Shown piece after piece: positions 8,936 through 17,938 of a stretch of 64,000 bases of DNA. Below the pieces are notes generated by a model. That model saw only the letters and a list, made by a program, of their open reading frames with translations, searched no databases and had not been told where the DNA came from. The position numbers were made by a program, and so were the translations under genes. Position 1 is the first letter of the stretch, and each line of letters opens with the position of its first letter. The stretch is from Clostridia bacterium (GTDB lineage Bacteria > Bacillota > Clostridia > Oscillospirales > Acutalibacteraceae), in the NCBI GenBank assembly GCA_017403065.1, contig JAFQOT010000013.1, forward strand, positions 186,001-250,000, in the 5' to 3' direction.

Positions 8936-9225
8936 GGTTAGATACTTTGAGAAAAATATATGCTTGCCGAAAATAAAGAATATCATTCTCGGCAGATAAA
9001 GTGATATTGCAAACTAAAAGTTTGCAGTGATATTATCGCTTTAAGGCAATAGTGTTATTAAAACCTTACGGTTTAAGTTTTATTTTATTCGACACCAAAA
9101 GTCGCGAAGCGAATACCACTCGGCGTTAGCCGAATATAACAGCAAAGCAATAAAACTCGACCTTGGCGAATAAAACTGGCGTTGTATCCTTACGGGTACA
9201 ACGCCTAACTGACAGTTTTTTTATT
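8936..9225. repeat. Hairpin-array intergenic region
   Basis: Gene-free spacer of about 290 bp made of many short hairpins. Examples are GCAAACT-AAA-AGTTTGC (near 9010), AAACC-TTAC-GGTTT (near 9060), CGGC-GTTA-GCCG (near 9120) and the 9-bp stem GGCGTTGTA/TACAACGCC (about 9179-9206). The last could terminate rhaD on the minus strand. Short ATATTAC/GTGATAT-type spacers recur between them. No ORF with a ribosome site was seen. It resembles REP/MITE-like palindromic filler rather than a known RNA family. Confidence 0.5.
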
Positions 9226-10041
9226 TTAAAGATTTAAGAAGTCCTTGCGGTAATCAAGTCCGAAAGCATCTGCAACGGCCTTTAATTCAGTATCTAAAAT
9301 TGTATTAACGTGAGGCATATGTGCTGTAAGCATATAAAGCTGAGCAGATTTTTCTACAGTCTCAATAAGTCCAAAGGTTTCGTCCATATCTCTGCCTGCG
9401 CCATAGATACCGTGAAGTCCCCAAACAACCAAGCGGTAATCCTCCATCTTTTTAGCGGTAGCAATACCAATTTCGTTATTGCCGCATACCATCCAAGGAA
9501 GAACGCCAATTCCGTCAGGGAAAACAACTATACACTCGGTGCACATTTCCCATATCGTATGTGTGAATTTTTTATCGTCAAGCTCGTGAACGTGGGTCAT
9601 TGCAAGGGTATATGTAGGATGAGTATGCATTACAACGCGGTTAAGAGGGTCTTTTTTCAGTCTTGCTATATGACTCATAAGATGAGCAGGTAATTCACTT
9701 GTAAATCTGCCGCCATCCTTATATCCCCATAAAAGCTCAGCTGTAGTACCGTCTTTAGCAATACGGATAATACCAAGGTTATTTTCAGGGTCAATTTCAA
9801 CATTTTTGAAATACTTGCCAGTACCTGTTACTATGAATATTTTTCCTATAAGTTCGGTAGCGTCGAAGCCAGTAGGAATGGTGCGAATAACGTTGTTAAG
9901 GTCAAGATATTCGGCAACCTCTTTTTCATCTAACATATAGCTGATATTTCCGCCATTTCTTTCGTCCCAACCCTGACGGTACATATTGGCGGTTGTTCTT
10001 TTCATTTCTTCCACAAAGGGAGCAGTCAAAATATCCTTCAT
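9226..10041 (-). CDS. rhaD: Rhamnulose-1-phosphate aldolase
   Basis: Zinc class II aldolase splitting L-rhamnulose-1-phosphate into dihydroxyacetone phosphate and L-lactaldehyde. The N-terminal NMYRQGWDERNGGNIS is the substrate-phosphate region. HTHP (about residue 140) and GLHGIYG (about 208) give the zinc histidines, and the catalytic Glu is in the FTSELPAH segment. The protein has 271 residues, standard for RhaD. It is the last gene of rhaB-rhaA-rhaD, with a 5-bp gap from rhaA. Cytoplasmic; expression is presumably controlled by the divergent AraC regulator. Confidence 0.96.
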   Translation of the reverse strand: MKDILTAPFVEEMKRTTANMYRQGWDERNGGNISYMLDEKEVAEYLDLNNVIRTIPTGFDATELIGKIFIVTGTGKYFKNVEIDPENNLGIIRIAKDGTTAELLWGYKDGGRFTSELPAHLMSHIARLKKDPLNRVVMHTHPTYTLAMTHVHELDDKKFTHTIWEMCTECIVVFPDGIGVLPWMVCGNNEIGIATAKKMEDYRLVVWGLHGIYGAGRDMDETFGLIETVEKSAQLYMLTAHMPHVNTILDTELKAVADAFGLDYRKDFLNL

Positions 10042-10046
10042 TTGAA

Positions 10047-11309
10047 TTAACCTCTTTTACTTAAAATTTCTTGTTCATATTCTTTAACAGTTTGGAACCA
10101 TTCTCCGTCATTGAGAACACCGCAAGCATTACAGTATTCTGACCAAACATCACCGAAAGGTAAAGTTTTAAGTTCTTCACTTACAACCATAAGTTCGGTC
10201 CAGTTATTTTCATCCTGCATTTCCTTAAGCTTAGCATCGGGACTAAGCAATGCCATAAGCAAAGCCTTTTGGAAATTTCTGTAACCAACAGTCCAGGCTG
10301 AAATACGGTTAATAGAAGCATCAAAATAGTCAAGAGCTATTTTAACTCTGCCGTCAAGTCCGCCTGTGCGTACAATTTCCTTTGCAATTTCTTTAGTTTC
10401 ATCGTCAAGTAAAACTACGTGGTCGCTATCCCAACGGATAGGTCTTGTTACGTGTAAAGCAATTTCAGGGAAAAATGTTAAAAGCGCGGGTATTTTATCA
10501 GATACAACCTCTGTAGGATGATAATGTCCATTATCCATTAAAGGAATACATTTTTCCTTGTTCATAGCAGCATAGCTTAATGTAAACTCTGCGCTGCCTA
10601 CAGTATAAGCTTCTACGCCGATACCAAATACCTTTGATTCAACGCAAGGCTTTACAAGGTTAAAATCAAATGGCTCTGATAAAATTTGGTCTATAGAATC
10701 CTTATATCTCATACGCGGACCCATTCTGTCGGCTGGAATATCCTTAAAACCGTCGCCTGTCCAGATATTCATAACACACTGTTGACCTAATTCTTGAGCT
10801 AAGTACTGAGAAATTCTTATACAAGCCTTACCGTGTTCTATCCAGAATTTGCGGGTTTCTTCATTAGGACTTGAAAGTGTTAATGGGTCGCACATTGGGT
10901 GAGAGAAAAAGGTTGGGTTAAAATCACAGCCAAGACCTCTCTCTTTACAAAAATCAACCCATTTTTTAAAGTGCTTGGGTTCTATTTTATCTCTGTCTAC
11001 CCAGCCGCCGTTTTCATCGTCAAAAATTGCGTAGCAAGCGTGTAGATTAAGCTTTTTAGTACCTGGACATAGCTTTAATACAACGTCAATATCAGCCATC
11101 AATTCCTCAGGTGTTCTTGCTCTGCCGGGATAATTGCCTGTTGTTTGAATTCCGCCTGAAAGAGAATCAACCTTTTGGTCAAAGCCTCTAACATCATCAC
11201 CCTGCCAGCAGTGAAGCGCTACAGGTACACTCTTTAATGTCTGAATAGCCTTATCGGTGTCAACACCAAGCTTAGCGTAAATTTCTTTTGCCTGTAAATA
11301 TCTGCTCAT
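10047..11309 (-). CDS. rhaA: L-rhamnose isomerase
   Basis: Converts L-rhamnose to L-rhamnulose. The 420-residue length and start MSRYLQAKEIYAKLGVDTDKA are typical. Seen are the early SVPVALHCWQGDDV segment, the metal-ligand regions LMDNGHYHPTEVVSDK and IRWDSDHVVLLDDE, and the RISAWTVGYRN segment. Asp/His/Glu residues at these places bind the divalent metals. The ATG at 11309 directly abuts the rhaB stop, so translation is likely coupled. Confidence 0.96.
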   Translation of the reverse strand: MSRYLQAKEIYAKLGVDTDKAIQTLKSVPVALHCWQGDDVRGFDQKVDSLSGGIQTTGNYPGRARTPEELMADIDVVLKLCPGTKKLNLHACYAIFDDENGGWVDRDKIEPKHFKKWVDFCKERGLGCDFNPTFFSHPMCDPLTLSSPNEETRKFWIEHGKACIRISQYLAQELGQQCVMNIWTGDGFKDIPADRMGPRMRYKDSIDQILSEPFDFNLVKPCVESKVFGIGVEAYTVGSAEFTLSYAAMNKEKCIPLMDNGHYHPTEVVSDKIPALLTFFPEIALHVTRPIRWDSDHVVLLDDETKEIAKEIVRTGGLDGRVKIALDYFDASINRISAWTVGYRNFQKALLMALLSPDAKLKEMQDENNWTELMVVSEELKTLPFGDVWSEYCNACGVLNDGEWFQTVKEYEQEILSKRG

Positions 11310-12683
11310 TTACTCTACCTCCGTAATTTCAAAAGTTTTAATTATAATTTCACGAGCCTTAATTAAATCAAGGTCGGGATTTAAAAACATAAGCTGAGAA
11401 ATAAGATTTCCCGCCGCCGTTGACTCAACAGGACCGGCAGTGACCCGCTTACCTGTATATTTCTTTGTGAGGCGGTTTAAGTACTTGTCCTTACATCCGC
11501 CGCCTACAATACTTACTTTGTCTACCGTTTTGTTTGAAATTCTTTCAATTTCCTTTACGGTTTTATCATAGCTTGAAGCCAAAGAATGATAAACACAATT
11601 TAAAACGTCACCCAAAGGAAGCTGTGGCTTGCCTAAATAATCACGTATAGCCTCTATCATATTTTCAGGCGCTAAGAATGAATCATCTGTAGGATCGATT
11701 TTTTCAGTAAAATCGCTTTCCATAGCCATAGCCATCATTTCATCGTATGTATACTTTTTGTCAAGATTTTTTCTTATGCTCTGGAAAAGCCACATACCCA
11801 TTATGTTTTTAAGAAAACGGAATCTGTAATCAATTCCGCCTTCGTTTGAAAGGTTAACCTCCATTGCCTCCTTGGTGGTTACAGGATAAAGATTTTCTGT
11901 TCCAACAAGACTCCAGGTTCCAGACGAAATAAATACGCTTTTTTCATCCACAGGGCAGGCTGCCACTGCCGACGCGGTATCGTGCGACGGACAGAAAACA
12001 ACCTTTGAATCAAAGCCTACTATTTCCTTTATTTCTTCAGTAAAATTACCAATATAGGTGCCTGGCAGACTAAGCTTACCGAAAATCGATTTTTTAAGTC
12101 CTAATTTTTCTATTATTTCAAAATCCCAATTTTTATCCTGAGCATTCAATAAATTGGTTGTAGAAGCGTTTGTATACTCGTTTTTCATAACCGAGGTTAA
12201 TTTATAAGACAAGTATTCAGGAATCATTAGCATTTTCTCGGCCTTGTCAAGCTTGCCTGATTTTTTATCCGCATAAAGCTGATAAATAGTATTAAAATCC
12301 TGTCTTTGAATACCAGTACGGGAATATAACTCATCACGGCTTATTATTTTAAAAACCTCTTCAGGTATTCCTGCAGTACGTGAGTCCCTGTAGGAAACGG
12401 CAGGAAGAATTTCTTTACCGTCCTTATCAAAGAGTACGTAATCAACGCCCCAGGTGTCAATAGCTACAGTATCAGGAATTTTACCTATGGTTTTACATTC
12501 CTTAATACCCTCTATAACAGACCGGGTCAGTGCCTCAATATCCCAAACCAGAGTACCGTTTTCATTTTTAAATCCGTTTTCAAAACGGTATATTTCGGTA
12601 CAAGTAAGCTTTCCGTCCTTATATTCACCTAATATATGACGTCCGCTTGAAGCTCCAATATCAATAGCCAAACAAAAAGACAT
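11310..12683 (-). CDS. rhaB: Rhamnulokinase
   Basis: FGGY-family kinase phosphorylating L-rhamnulose at C1. It has the N-terminal AIDIGASSGRHILGEY phosphate-binding segment, the VAIDTWGVDYVLFD motif, SSGTWSLVG near residue 254 and VDKVSIVGGGCKDKYLN near 388 (adenosine site). Its 457 residues are typical. As the first gene of the operon it faces the AraC regulator across a 135-bp promoter region. An L-rhamnose transporter is not in this window. Confidence 0.95.
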   Translation of the reverse strand: MSFCLAIDIGASSGRHILGEYKDGKLTCTEIYRFENGFKNENGTLVWDIEALTRSVIEGIKECKTIGKIPDTVAIDTWGVDYVLFDKDGKEILPAVSYRDSRTAGIPEEVFKIISRDELYSRTGIQRQDFNTIYQLYADKKSGKLDKAEKMLMIPEYLSYKLTSVMKNEYTNASTTNLLNAQDKNWDFEIIEKLGLKKSIFGKLSLPGTYIGNFTEEIKEIVGFDSKVVFCPSHDTASAVAACPVDEKSVFISSGTWSLVGTENLYPVTTKEAMEVNLSNEGGIDYRFRFLKNIMGMWLFQSIRKNLDKKYTYDEMMAMAMESDFTEKIDPTDDSFLAPENMIEAIRDYLGKPQLPLGDVLNCVYHSLASSYDKTVKEIERISNKTVDKVSIVGGGCKDKYLNRLTKKYTGKRVTAGPVESTAAGNLISQLMFLNPDLDLIKAREIIIKTFEITEVE

Positions 12684-12740
12684 TATATCACCTCTTACTT
12701 TTTTTCACTTTAATAATACCCCTTTTTTCAATAAAAATAA

Positions 12741-12775
12741 AGAACTTTATTTGACTTAAAAACTGTCCTTATTTG
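12741..12775 (-). promoter_or_regulatory. Candidate AraC-type operator half-sites upstream of rhaB
   Basis: On the minus strand CAAATAAGGACAG (12775-12763) and CAAATAAAGTTCT (12753-12741) are direct repeats offset by 22 bp, about two helical turns. This is the usual layout of AraC-family half-sites. They lie upstream of a TATTAT -10-like element for rhaB that lacks a good -35, as expected for an activated promoter. Confidence 0.45.
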
Positions 12776-12801
12776 CATTTTAAAAAATTATGTGTTATTA
12801 T
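12773..12801 (+). promoter_or_regulatory. Promoter of the AraC-family regulator
   Basis: TTGCAT (12773-12778) and TATTAT (12796-12801) with a 17-bp spacer, just upstream of the regulator start. It overlaps the distal candidate operator half-site, which would allow autoregulation. Confidence 0.55.
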
Positions 12802-12818
12802 ATAAAAGAGGTGTATAT

Positions 12819-13772
12819 ATGAATAGCGAATTACTTAATAAATTACTTACAATAACAGAAGAAGAGCAAAATTTAATAAAGCTTGAAAATAAAATCAACC
12901 GTAATTTTTATATGGACAGTGAATTAAATGTTGTAAATAGCAAAAAGCTACTGGATAAGAACAAGCTTATAACAGTTCGACCACACACAAGATTTGTCCA
13001 CTTTCCCGAGCACACTCACGACTATATTGAGGTTGTATATATGTGTTCAGGTCAAACCACCCATATAATCAACGGCAAAAAGGTTGTACTTAAAAAGGGC
13101 GACCTGCTGTTTTTATCCCAAAACGCAAAACAGGAAATTTATCCCGCCAAGCAAAATGATATTGCCATAAATTTTATAATACTGCCCCAGTTTTTCGACA
13201 GCACACTTACAATGATAAGCGATGAGGATACACCTTTAAAAAGCTTTATTGTTGACTGCCTTAAAAACAAAAATTCAAATACAGCTTTTCTGCTTTTTGA
13301 AGTTGCAGATATTTTACCTATACAAAATCTTATTGAAAATCTTATTTGGACACTTCTTAACACCACACAAAACAAACGAAAAATAAATCAAACAACTATG
13401 GAGCTTTTGTTTTTACAGCTACTTAATTATACCGATACCCTTTCATACAGCAACGAAAAAGACCATTTATCCATAGAAACCCTAAGATACATTGAGGAAA
13501 ATTATCGTAACGGCTCTTTAACCGAATTAGCAAGTTATCTGCATTACGATTTTGCTTGGTTTTCAAGGGAAATTAAAAACAGACTGGGAAAAACCTACAC
13601 CGAATTAGTTCAGGAAAAAAGACTTTCACAAGCCTGCTATCTTCTTAAAAATACTAATATAAATATAGACGAAATTTCCCGACAAATAGGCTACGACAAC
13701 ATAAGTTATTTCCACCGATTATTTAAAAACAACTATGGCATTACACCTCTTAGCTACAGAAAATCCTTTTAA
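12819..13772 (+). CDS. AraC-family transcriptional regulator of rhamnose genes
   Basis: Protein of 317 residues with an N-terminal cupin sugar-sensing domain (RPHTRFVHFPEHTHDYIEVVY and GDLLFL, about residues 65-120) and a C-terminal double helix-turn-helix (about 215-315). The second HTH ends in the family hallmark ISRQIGYDNISYFHRLFKNN followed by GITPLSYRK. ATG 12819 is chosen because AGAGGTG precedes it; an in-frame GTG at 12792 lacks a site. Divergent position next to rhaBAD makes it the likely L-rhamnose activator, though it is not clearly RhaR or RhaS. Confidence 0.9.
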   Translation: MNSELLNKLLTITEEEQNLIKLENKINRNFYMDSELNVVNSKKLLDKNKLITVRPHTRFVHFPEHTHDYIEVVYMCSGQTTHIINGKKVVLKKGDLLFLSQNAKQEIYPAKQNDIAINFIILPQFFDSTLTMISDEDTPLKSFIVDCLKNKNSNTAFLLFEVADILPIQNLIENLIWTLLNTTQNKRKINQTTMELLFLQLLNYTDTLSYSNEKDHLSIETLRYIEENYRNGSLTELASYLHYDFAWFSREIKNRLGKTYTELVQEKRLSQACYLLKNTNINIDEISRQIGYDNISYFHRLFKNNYGITPLSYRKSF

Positions 13773-13776
13773 TGAA

Positions 13777-13815
13777 AAATGCTCTGACTATAATAACACA
13801 ATCAGAGCATTTTAA
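13777..13815. terminator. Bidirectional terminator
   Basis: ATGCTCTGA/TCAGAGCAT stem flanked by A-rich and T-rich runs, between the convergent AraC gene and trxA. Confidence 0.75.
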
Positions 13816-13852
13816 TATTTTAAATATTTGACAAATTATAAAAACGAATTAT

Positions 13853-14158
13853 TTATCCAAGCATAGCAAGTATTTGCTCTTTTGAACGGTAGCCTACTTC
13901 TCTGCTTACTATTTCGCCATTTTTCATTACAACCAACATCGGAATACTTACCACACCGAATAATCTTGATAACTCAGGCTCATTATCCACATTGATTTTA
14001 CCCACTAAAAGCTGAGGATTTTCATTTGCAATTTCATCCACCAAAGGAGAAACCATCTGACACGGACCGCACCAATCAGCATAAAAATCCAATAAAACGG
14101 TTTTTTCACTTTCCTTTACCGCCTTAAAATTATCATTGTTTATACTTAATACAGACAT
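13853..14158 (-). CDS. trxA: Thioredoxin
   Basis: Cytoplasmic dithiol carrier of 101 residues with the active site WCGPC near residue 29 and the cis-proline in SIPMLVVMKNGE. ATG 14158 follows an AAGGATGAG ribosome site; longer in-frame extension runs through the upstream gene and is rejected. It sits 7 bp downstream of a ferredoxin-thioredoxin-reductase-like protein, forming a two-gene redox unit, so it may be reduced by a ferredoxin-linked route rather than only by NADPH thioredoxin reductase. Confidence 0.94.
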   Translation of the reverse strand: MSVLSINNDNFKAVKESEKTVLLDFYADWCGPCQMVSPLVDEIANENPQLLVGKINVDNEPELSRLFGVVSIPMLVVMKNGEIVSREVGYRSKEQILAMLG

Positions 14159-14165
14159 ATTTTTC

Positions 14166-14372
14166 TCATCCTTTCTCTTTGTAATAAAGCAGACAGTGGC
14201 AATATCCCTCAAAATCAGGATCTGCAATTTGCTCTCTGAATTCTTTACAGATACATTTGTTTTCCGAAGTTTTTTCAATACGGCACGGACAGTAACCACC
14301 TTTAGCCTTTAATCCTTCTTTAATTCGCTTAACAACCTCTTTATTTTCATTTAGTTTAATTTTAGGCTTCAT
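14166..14372 (-). CDS. Ferredoxin-thioredoxin reductase catalytic-chain-like protein
   Basis: Small protein of 68 residues with the cysteine pattern of the ferredoxin-thioredoxin reductase beta chain: GYCPCR, NKCICKEFR and GYCHCLLYY. These six cysteines would form the 4Fe-4S cluster and the neighbouring redox disulfide. It starts at ATG 14372 after AGGAGG. It is directly upstream of trxA. The family is known from plastids and several anaerobes; here it probably hands electrons from ferredoxin to the adjacent thioredoxin. No variable (alpha) chain was found in this window. Confidence 0.85.
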   Translation of the reverse strand: MKPKIKLNENKEVVKRIKEGLKAKGGYCPCRIEKTSENKCICKEFREQIADPDFEGYCHCLLYYKEKG

Positions 14373-14562
14373 AATTACCCTCCTATACATTTGTTTTTTA
14401 TATTATACCATAAAATTGTATGGAAATAAAAGTGTAAAACAAAAATTTTTAAAAAATAACAAAAAAATGTAACAAAAACAAAATTTACCTCAAATAAAAA
14501 GGATTAAAAATCACAAGATAATATTGCAAACGCAAAAGAAATTTTATAGGAGAGAATTAACG

Positions 14563-14748
14563 ATGGCTAAAAATGTAGTACCTGAGGCTAAAGAAGCACT
14601 CAACCGTTTTAAGATGGAAGCTGCTAACGAGGTTGGTGTTAACTTAAAGCAGGGTTACAACGGTGACCTTACTTCTAAGCAGGCTGGCTCTATCGGCGGT
14701 CAAATGGTTAAAAAGATGATCGAATCTTACGAAAACAGCATGAAATAA
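14563..14748 (+). CDS. Alpha/beta-type small acid-soluble spore protein
   Basis: DNA-binding protein of the spore core that protects the chromosome from UV and heat. Its 61 residues include the GPR-protease-like site KMEAANEVG (about residues 13-21) and the conserved DLTSKQAGSIGGQMVKKMI helix region. ATG 14563 follows TAGGAGAG. It is monocistronic with its own terminator and would be expected under forespore sigma-G control, but I did not identify a confident sigma-G promoter. Confidence 0.95.
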   Translation: MAKNVVPEAKEALNRFKMEAANEVGVNLKQGYNGDLTSKQAGSIGGQMVKKMIESYENSMK

Positions 14749-14765
14749 TTGCTTATGCTAATAAA

Positions 14766-14795
14766 AAAATCGGCACAATAGTGCCGATTTTTTTA
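14766..14795. terminator. Terminator shared by SASP gene and mutS2
   Basis: AATCGGCAC/GTGCCGATT 9-bp stem with T run on the plus strand and A run (T on minus) before it. Confidence 0.85.
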
Positions 14796-17180
14796 TTTTA
14801 ATTCTGCTATAGTTACACCGTTTTCACCTTCACCAAAGGTTCCTAACCTAAAGCTTTTAATTGCCTTATGATTTCTTAAATGCGTCTGAACACCATTTCT
14901 AAGCACTCCTGTTCCCTTTCCGTGAATTATACGTATGGTTTCAAGCCCCGAAATAATAGCATTGTCAATGTAACGGTCTAACTCTAAAATTGCTTCATCG
15001 CAGGCCATTCCGCGCATATCAATTTCACCTGATACCTGTCGGGTTGCCCTTGACTGCATACCTGTAACCCTTCTTGTTTTTTTAATTTCAGTAGAAGGCT
15101 TGGATTTTGATTTAACCCTGAGTTCATCGAAGCCTACCCACATTTTTATTGAGCCTGACATTACATACGCCTGCTTTTTGTCAAGCTTTACATCAATTAC
15201 TGTTGCATCTCTACCGATATCAGCTACAAGTACTATATCACCCTTATTAACAGCTGTTACCCTTTCTCCTGTTGCATTAGCTTTTATTACGGGATCGGCT
15301 GTTTCTTCAAGCTCTTTTAGCGTAGATTTATATGCATTACGGGCTCTTTCTGCCATACTTATAGCGTTTTCACTTGTAATGCCCTTTTTTAATTCCTCAA
15401 GCTCATTTAATAAAAGACTTGATTTATATCTTGCGGTTTCAATTATACTGTTGGCGGTTTCTCTTGTTTTTTCCATCAGCTTATTACGTTCAACTTCAAG
15501 CTGATGTTCCCTTTGTTCTGCCCTGTTTTTAGAAGCTAATAGCTCTTGTTTTAACTTTGAAACCTCATTTTTTTCATTTTCCGCCTGATTTTTAGCCCTT
15601 TCCAAAGCAGCCACAACACGCTCAAATCTCATATCCTCTTGCGATACCTGCTGCTTTGCATTTTCAATTATATCTTCAGCAAGTCCCAATCTTTTTGAAA
15701 TGGCAAAAGCGTTTGAACGGCCAGGCATACCGATTATAAGCTTATATGTGGGGCGTAAGGTAGCAACATCAAACTCGCAGGAAGCATTTTCTACACCCTC
15801 GGTATCTATCGCATAGGATTTAAGTTCGGGATAATGTGTAGTAGCCGCAACACGTGACCCAAAAACCGACAAGCGCATTAAAACAGCCTTGGCTAAAGCT
15901 GCTCCTTCAACAGGGTCTGTACCTGCGCACAACTCATCAAAAAGCACTAATGAATCATCATCCGCATTTTCTAAAATCGATATTATGTTAACCATATGTG
16001 ATGAAAATGTAGATAGTGACTGCTCAATGCTCTGCTCATCGCCAATGTCAGCGAAAATCTTTTTAAAAATTGAAATTTCACTTCCGTCATCGCAGGGAAT
16101 CATAAGCCCGCACATAGTCATAAGTGTTAAAAGGCCGATGGTTTTAAGTGTTACCGTTTTGCCTCCTGTATTGGGTCCTGTAATAACTAAGGTTTTATAG
16201 CTTTCTCCTAATGCCACCGTAATAGGCACCACAGATTTATAATGAATTAAGGGATGTCTTGCGTTTTTAAGATAAATTTTCCCTTTTGTATTAAGCTTAG
16301 GCACAATAGCTTTCATTTTATACCCAAGCTTTGCCTTAGCAAAAATCAAATTAAGGCTTACCACCGCCTTATACGAGCTTATAATAGCATCTGCAAAGCC
16401 GCCCGCCTCTACCGAAAGCTCGGCTAAAATACGCTCGATTTCTTCCTTTTCGCGAAGCCGCAATACCCTGATTTCATTATTTGTTTCCACAACTGAAATA
16501 GGCTCTATAAAAACGGTAGAACCAGTAGATGAAGTATCGTGTACAATGCCTGCAACCTGTCCTTTATTTTCAACTTTTACAGGAACTACAAACCTTCCGT
16601 CACGTTGAGTTACAATATTTTCCTGTAAATACTTAGCTGTAGGTCCGTGAATTATTTTTTCCAATATATCACGTATTTTTGATGATTTTGAAATTATTTT
16701 TCGGCGTATATCATATAAAGCTGAAGATGCATTATCATTTAATTCTTCTTCATTTTTTATTGCGAAAGATATTTTTTCCTCTAAATATTTATTTGGAATT
16801 AGGGTATCAAACAAATAATCTATAGCCGATTTTTCTACACCGCTGCAATTTGAACGCCAATCCTTAAGAGAGCGTATAACCCTAAGTGTTTCACCCACAT
16901 CTAAAAGCTCTCTGATAGAAAGAACACCGCCTGACTGGGCGCGGTATAACGAAGGGGCTACGTTATGAACCGAACTGAATACAGGCGCCGAATAACGTGA
17001 CATAAAAATAAATGCATCCTCTGTCTTTTTCAGCTCTGCTGACACCTCACCCAAATCGGTTGAGGGAATAATTTGCAAAGCCTCTTTTTTAGCATCGTCA
17101 ACGGTAGCCTCTGAAGAAAGCAGCTCTAAAATTTTATCTAATTCTAAAGTCTTTAAATATCGGGCAATATTATAGCTCAT
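14793..17180 (-). CDS. mutS2: MutS2 endonuclease / ribosome-rescue ATPase
   Basis: Homolog of MutS without mismatch-recognition domain, 795 residues. The Walker A is GPNTGGKTVTLK (about residue 334) with Walker B LVLFDELCAGTDPVEG. A long coiled coil covers about 520-630, and a C-terminal Smr nuclease domain has DMRGM and IRIIHGKGTGVLR. The family suppresses homologous recombination and, in some Firmicutes, splits collided ribosomes. The start is 2 bp after the recO stop, making a recO-mutS2 unit. Confidence 0.96.
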   Translation of the reverse strand: MSYNIARYLKTLELDKILELLSSEATVDDAKKEALQIIPSTDLGEVSAELKKTEDAFIFMSRYSAPVFSSVHNVAPSLYRAQSGGVLSIRELLDVGETLRVIRSLKDWRSNCSGVEKSAIDYLFDTLIPNKYLEEKISFAIKNEEELNDNASSALYDIRRKIISKSSKIRDILEKIIHGPTAKYLQENIVTQRDGRFVVPVKVENKGQVAGIVHDTSSTGSTVFIEPISVVETNNEIRVLRLREKEEIERILAELSVEAGGFADAIISSYKAVVSLNLIFAKAKLGYKMKAIVPKLNTKGKIYLKNARHPLIHYKSVVPITVALGESYKTLVITGPNTGGKTVTLKTIGLLTLMTMCGLMIPCDDGSEISIFKKIFADIGDEQSIEQSLSTFSSHMVNIISILENADDDSLVLFDELCAGTDPVEGAALAKAVLMRLSVFGSRVAATTHYPELKSYAIDTEGVENASCEFDVATLRPTYKLIIGMPGRSNAFAISKRLGLAEDIIENAKQQVSQEDMRFERVVAALERAKNQAENEKNEVSKLKQELLASKNRAEQREHQLEVERNKLMEKTRETANSIIETARYKSSLLLNELEELKKGITSENAISMAERARNAYKSTLKELEETADPVIKANATGERVTAVNKGDIVLVADIGRDATVIDVKLDKKQAYVMSGSIKMWVGFDELRVKSKSKPSTEIKKTRRVTGMQSRATRQVSGEIDMRGMACDEAILELDRYIDNAIISGLETIRIIHGKGTGVLRNGVQTHLRNHKAIKSFRLGTFGEGENGVTIAELK

Positions 17181-17182
17181 AT

Positions 17183-17938
17183 TTACTCCTTTATACTGTT
17201 AAAAAAATCTAAGGTTGAAAATTGTTGGTCGGCTTGCAATGTTATATAATTCTGAGTAATCTCAGAAAGCCTATCTGCCGCGCTATCATTAAGATTAAAT
17301 GAATAAATCTTATCAAACTGTGAATAAACAATATGCCTCATAGCCGAAAGCAGTCCCTTATCTAAAGGTATCAGACCCTCTTTTTCTTTACATTCATCAC
17401 AGCAAAGAGAGCCGTCATTTAAATTAAAGTACATTATATCGCTTTCAAATTTGCCGCAATTTTCACACGCTACAAGATTAGGACTATACCCTGACAAAAC
17501 TGCAAGCCTTAGCTCTGTTATAGCCTTAATCAACGAGATATTTCGTTTCTCTTTAGTTAAAAAGTGAAGTGAATTTAAAATAAGCCTCAGCATTTCAAAT
17601 GCGGGAGTCTCGCTGGGGGCAAAGCAATATGCAAGCTCGCAAAAATACTGAGCTAAAGAAAGAGCTTTGACATCACTTCCAACCCCGAAAAATACAGCTA
17701 TTGGCGAGGCTTCGTAAATGCGTAAAGTTCCCTTTTTATTAACAAAAGTAAAATTAGAATATGTAAGCAGCGATGTAGCTGCCCCTTTTTTTGATTTTAT
17801 GCTTTTAGCCCCAGGAGCAAAAGCCTTAAGTATTCCGTAATCACGCGTAAAGAGAGTAACCAAACGGTCACTCTCTCCCACATTCATTTCCCTTATTACC
17901 AAACCCTCGGTTGAGAACCGTGTTAATAGCTTGTCCAC
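17183..17938 (-). CDS. recO: DNA repair protein RecO
   Basis: Helps load RecA by displacing SSB. It has 251 residues. The N-terminal OB fold starts TEGLVIREMNVGESDRLVTLFT, and a zinc site is formed by CENCGKF and CCDEC (about residues 148-175). The start is GTG 17938, with the ribosome site AAAGGGAATG lying inside the upstream YqzL-like gene, whose end overlaps recO by 71 nt. Confidence 0.94.
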   Translation of the reverse strand: MDKLLTRFSTEGLVIREMNVGESDRLVTLFTRDYGILKAFAPGAKSIKSKKGAATSLLTYSNFTFVNKKGTLRIYEASPIAVFFGVGSDVKALSLAQYFCELAYCFAPSETPAFEMLRLILNSLHFLTKEKRNISLIKAITELRLAVLSGYSPNLVACENCGKFESDIMYFNLNDGSLCCDECKEKEGLIPLDKGLLSAMRHIVYSQFDKIYSFNLNDSAADRLSEITQNYITLQADQQFSTLDFFNSIKE

